Shown here: positions 60,501 to 64,000 of the stretch, piece after piece | Position numbering within the stretch: the first letter of the stretch is position 1 | Layout of the letters: each line of letters begins with the position of its first letter | Origin: Drosophila persimilis | Lineage: Eukaryota; Arthropoda; Insecta; Diptera; Drosophilidae | Assembly: GCF_003286085.1 (NCBI RefSeq) | Contig: NW_020825706.1 | Coordinates: 1,984,001-2,048,000 of the forward strand | Direction of reading: 5' to 3' | Length of the DNA stretch: 64,000 nucleotides | Program-made: the position numbers and the translations under genes | Notes under the pieces: generated by a model | Database searches by the model: none | Told to the model about the DNA's origin: nothing | Seen by the model: the letters and a program-made list of their open reading frames with translations, nothing else

Positions 60501-61572
60501 TAATTAAATTGATGCTGCGATTGATTGAAATGATTATTTGGGACCATTCACAGCTACTATAATGGAAAATCGCGAACTGTTTGCTTCATGATGTGGCCGG
60601 ATGGACGCTATCCCACTTCGATGACGGACTATACGTGAGTATTCCCACCCGCAATCTGCAAAAATATCGTCCGTAAAATGCCTTCCTTTAGGTATAATCT
60701 GATTATATTGGTGCTGACATATGGTATACCCATGATTGTGATGCTCATCTGCTACTCGCTGATGGGTCGGGTGCTGTGGGGCAGTCGATCGATTGGCGAG
60801 AACACGGACCGGCAGATGGAGTCGATGAAATCCAAGCGGAAAGTGGTACGCATGTTCATAGCGATTGTGTCGATATTCGCCATCTGCTGGCTGCCCTACC
60901 ATCTGTTCTTCATCTATGCGTACCACAATAATCAAGTGGCATCCACAAAGTACGTGCAGCACATGTATCTGGGATTCTATTGGCTGGCCATGTCCAACGC
61001 CATGGTGAATCCCATCATCTACTATTGGATGAACAAGAGGTACGTTTCGGGGGCGGGGGCACTACAAGAGGCTTATTCATGGGGGATATCCTTTGTAGAT
61101 TCCGCATGTACTTCCAACGGATCATTTGCTGCTGCTGCGTGAGCTTCAGCCGCCATCGCTTCGACTCGCCCAAGAGTCGTCTGACGAACAAAAATAGCTC
61201 CCATCGTCATACAAGAGGTACTCGTACCTGTGCTCCCTCCTCTCACGTATGCATTCATGGCATTTCTTTCATTCTATAGCCGAAAACAAGAGCCAGTGGA
61301 AGCGCAGCACCATGGAGACACAGATCCAGCAGGCGCCGCCGACCACCAACTCCTCGAGGGGGGACAACCGACGGCCGGTGTCCATGAAGAGCAGTCTCAA
61401 CCGCACGGCAGTGGAGTGCATCATGGAAAAGCCGGCAGCGGACGATAATAGCTCTAACCTCTGTCTATCCATCAACAATAGCTTGGGGGAGCGGCAGCGC
61501 GTGAAAATCAAGTACATCTCCTGTGACGAGGACAATAATCCCGTGGAGAGCGGTCCTCCCAAGCAGCTCTGA
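51582..61572 (+). CDS. TkR86C: Tachykinin-like peptide receptor TkR86C (class A GPCR)
   Basis: Eight coding exons: 51582-51763, 58726-58871, 58990-59203, 59317-59451, 60554-60634, 60692-61039, 61099-61217 and 61280-61572, giving 505 residues (D. melanogaster about 504). The extracellular N-terminus starts MSEIVDTELLVNCTILAVRR with several NxT/S glycosylation sites. Seven helices follow, with GNGIVLWIVTGHRSMRTVTN (TM1-loop), NLSIADLLMS (TM2), FDRYIAIVHPLKRR (TM3 end), FAICWLPYHLFFIYAY (TM6) and MVNPIIYYWMNKR (TM7). A polycysteine IICCCC after TM7 is a likely palmitoylation site. The ligands in flies are tachykinin-family peptides, including natalisin. The 7-kb first intron separates the N-terminal exon from the rest and probably holds regulatory DNA. 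Confidence 0.97.
54640..54790. repeat. Purine-rich degenerate tandem repeat in TkR86C intron 1
   Basis: Units of about 30 bp containing GGAGAGGTAGAGGGG and ACCGCAATGA or CCTCAATGAA recur four or five times with drift. Confidence 0.7.
55843..56050. repeat. Tandem duplication, 2 x about 105 bp, in TkR86C intron 1
   Basis: GGGATCGATAATGTCTAA starts at 55843 and its near copy at 55948. Both contain GAAGGCAAAGTAAAGCCT and AGAAATGGTC. The copies differ by about a dozen bases. Confidence 0.9.
58181..58310. repeat. Tandem repeat of about 40-bp units in TkR86C intron 1
   Basis: GTGCTGCTCCTCTCTC followed by TGATTGGGAGT recurs at least three times from 58181, ending in a partial unit. Confidence 0.85.
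59213..59239. repeat. CT microsatellite in TkR86C intron 3
   Basis: Uninterrupted CT dinucleotides just after the donor of exon 3. Confidence 0.9.
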
Positions 61573-64000
61573 TGTTGTTGTCACATGCCCAGGCCCCCGA
61601 AGAGACAATGAATTGGTTTCGCTGCATAATGTACATAGAAATATCCCCAGAACCAACCCATAATATACCCTGTAGTCAAACTCGAATTTCCGGTTGTCAA
61701 CGAAAAGTGGGCGAAAAACTCTTTTCGAAACAAAAATCAATTTGTAAAAAGTACTGTGTATACCAGAGCCCTGCATGAACATGCACACACGATCGAATAT
61801 ACCCTCGATGCCAGTAACCCAGAGGTACTTCGTTTCGGTTTCTCCGATCACTTTGGGCAGCGCAGTCGCAGTTTTTCCATTCCTTCATTCTTTTCCTCTT
61901 CAGCAAGAACGCGACTGAACCGACCACACGAGCATCGCTGCTAAAGAGCGAAAGAGAGAGAGAGGGGCATTGTGTTGCTTTGCCTTCTCGTATTTATCAG
62001 CCGACAGATCAACCCCGAAGGCAAAAACAATTTTGCATCGTTTGTCTTCGCCTTTGCGAAAAGCAACAACACTTTCGCTCTTGCGGCGACGATTGCATAC
62101 ACGAGTATTGGTACTCGTATATATTTTGAGTGGTTTATCAGACTTGCAAGCTCTGATTCATCACTCATTCTTTTCGAGTGGGAAGTTCATACAGGGCCTC
62201 TACCATCATCACCATCGAAGAGCTGTAAGATTTTAATTGTTGTAAACATTTTAGGCTAAGCCACGTTTTATGTACATATATAAATATATATATCTGATAA
62301 TTGATAAATAAATATACGAGTATGTATGTAAATATCTATATTTGAGTGTATAATCGTGCTATTAAATCAATTAAAGACCGAAATATTACAAACATTTAAA
62401 GATAACTTTATCTGAATTTCAATTGAGCACTTTTCACTTAATTTTCTGGAATTTGTAGGGTTTTTTTTATGTTTTTGTGTAAACAAATTGTGTGTAAATA
62501 TACCACAGCACAGATACAAAGCGTACGCTTGTTTTTGCCCTGCAATCTATCTATGAATGTATCTATTCATTCATTTTGTTTTTGCATAATTGAACATTTG
62601 TTGGGAAGGGAAGGGGGATGCTCTTTTGATCCATCCAATTGCATGATTTCTCCTGGCAAATGAAAATTAATATTCTGCACGCATTCGTTTGCTTGAATAA
62701 ATAGTAATTTTGGTCAGCCCAATTTCATTAGGAACTGCATTATATTCATATTATTCATGCAAAGCTCCCCTGAAAAGTCCTTCGGCCAGGCACGAGTGGT
62801 TTGAGCCATAAGTAAATTTATTTGATTATTACTTAGAGAGAGAGAGAGAGAGAGAGAGAGAGCAGCGATGGTCTGTAAGGGTTCTGCTCTAATGCAAATC
62901 CTTTCAGAGATGCCCTATCCCTTTGACATCCCACGTTCACTGATGGATTTTTCAAATCAAATACATTTCAGCTTCAATCAAGGACGAAGAAGGCGGCAGG
63001 GAGACCCACGCATAATGGCCAGCGATTACCAAATGTAATTGAAATTTTAAACTCAAACACTCATTCATTCTCCCATATAATTGAATCACAGACGGAGTTG
63101 AATGCAAAGCAGAATCGGAATCAAACAAAGAGCTACGCTTTTTATTGGTAGCCAGAGTGTCCCGTTAAGGCGTCAAATGGCTTGTTGTAATAACTTGACA
63201 ATAAAGTCGGTGCTGCTGGTGTAGCCATTTTTATTGAAGGTAATAGGATTTGATGGCAAACATCTCTACGATTCCTGGAAACTGCCATTTAATGGAATGA
63301 AAGCATGGGTATAACAATTTACATAATAAGTCGATGTTTTGTATCGCATTTACCCCACTCTCAGTCTCAGTCTTCCCTTTTGTCCCCCAGCATTGTCATG
63401 GCAGCCTTTAAGGCGTTGGGGAGGGGGGGCGGTAAAGTCAGTTGAAAAGATTCTGTTGCCAACAGCAACAGACTGAAGGCGAGACACCCCGAATCGGAGG
63501 TCACACCGCAAATTGTCAGAGGGGTGTCGTATCACATGGAAAATGCTAATCAACTCACGAATACTATGGCAGCACATATGCTCCAGCAACTAGTAGTCCA
63601 ATGGGGCAGGAGTGGAAGACAAGGTTAAAGGTCCTTTGCATTACTAAAATGAAGGCCCGCTTCCAACAAAATCCATCCATGTCACGTCCATCTCCTTGTC
63701 AGAGCAACAGTTCTTTTTCCCTACTTTCAGTTGTATTTTCTGGTTTTTGTGTGGGCCAAGGACATTTAGAAGGAGTAACAACCCAGGTTAATTGACAGCT
63801 GAACATTCGCCACGGACATTCGATTGGACGGCTGTTTTATTAAGGAAACCTGCATTTAATTTGAGGGTTTCGCTCAAGAAAATATATGTTCAACTGACAA
63901 CCTTTGAGGGGCCAGACATGTCCGAATAAATGTTAAATGTTTACCACTTTTTGGGTACCCCAAATAGTAGGCCGTGTGGGCCAAACCCTTGCCAGCCCGT
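61573..64000. other. TkR86C 3' flank and intergenic DNA
   Basis: Likely polyadenylation signals lie around 62305 (AAATAAATA). No coding exon is supported up to the right edge. Confidence 0.5.
62834..62862. repeat. GA microsatellite
   Basis: About fourteen uninterrupted AG units. Confidence 0.92.

Overview
The window is nuclear DNA from a Drosophila species. Genes have short introns (about 55-80 bp) with GT-AG ends, and the promoters carry fly core elements (TATA plus TCAGTT initiator, TATCGATA DRE). The encoded proteins look like fly proteins: takeout, Sil1, a five-repeat cadherin, Alg9, TfIIF-beta, Cap-H2, MED7, two SV2-type transporters and the tachykinin receptor TkR86C. A P-element transposase relic, a 412/mdg1-type solo LTR and a 1.1-kb obscura-group-like repeat suggest a non-melanogaster Sophophora, possibly the obscura group; this is inference. 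All gene models are exon chains I joined by hand from splice sites, and the reading phase closes in each.

Layout. 1-4439: two takeout/JHBP genes on the minus strand, the first running off the left edge. 4640-12400: gene-poor, repeat-rich, with a 38-bp perfect palindrome, a non-LTR RNase H relic and three head-to-tail copies of a 1.1-kb repeat. 12541-13874: Sil1 (+). 17042-23825: a cadherin, probably Cad96Cb (+). 24395-26439: Alg9 (-), divergent from TfIIF-beta at 26843-27752 (+). 28910-32935: Cap-H2 (-). 33286-41090: a second unstable interval holding a promoter-proximal repeat family, a broken unidentified gene with a transposon in its first exon, a jockey-type gag split by a solo LTR, a BEL/Pao gag relic and a frameshifted P transposase. 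41211-41936: MED7 (+). 42894-48024: two tandem SV2-like transporters (+). 51582-61572: TkR86C (+) with a 7-kb first intron.

Functionally this is a mixed neighbourhood rather than a pathway: secreted hydrophobic-ligand carriers (takeout family), ER folding and N-glycan assembly (Sil1, Alg9), transcription (TfIIF-beta, MED7), chromosome organisation (Cap-H2), membrane transport (SV2-like pair) and neuropeptide signalling (TkR86C). From memory, takeout, its paralogues, Alg9 and Cad96Cb are at 96C in D. melanogaster, while TfIIF-beta, Cap-H2 and TkR86C are at 86C. The window therefore probably spans an ancient Muller element E inversion junction in the 403 bp between Alg9 and TfIIF-beta.

The strongest leads are: an internal array of DSGL..T repeats in Cap-H2 that resembles its own C-terminal Slimb degron; the disrupted gene at 34.5-36.1 kb, whose first exon also exists as an intact inverted copy; the repeat family with CGGTATATTT-type strings near the Cap-H2 and MED7 promoters; and the palindrome at 6.67 kb that shares 23 bp with the MED7 upstream region.
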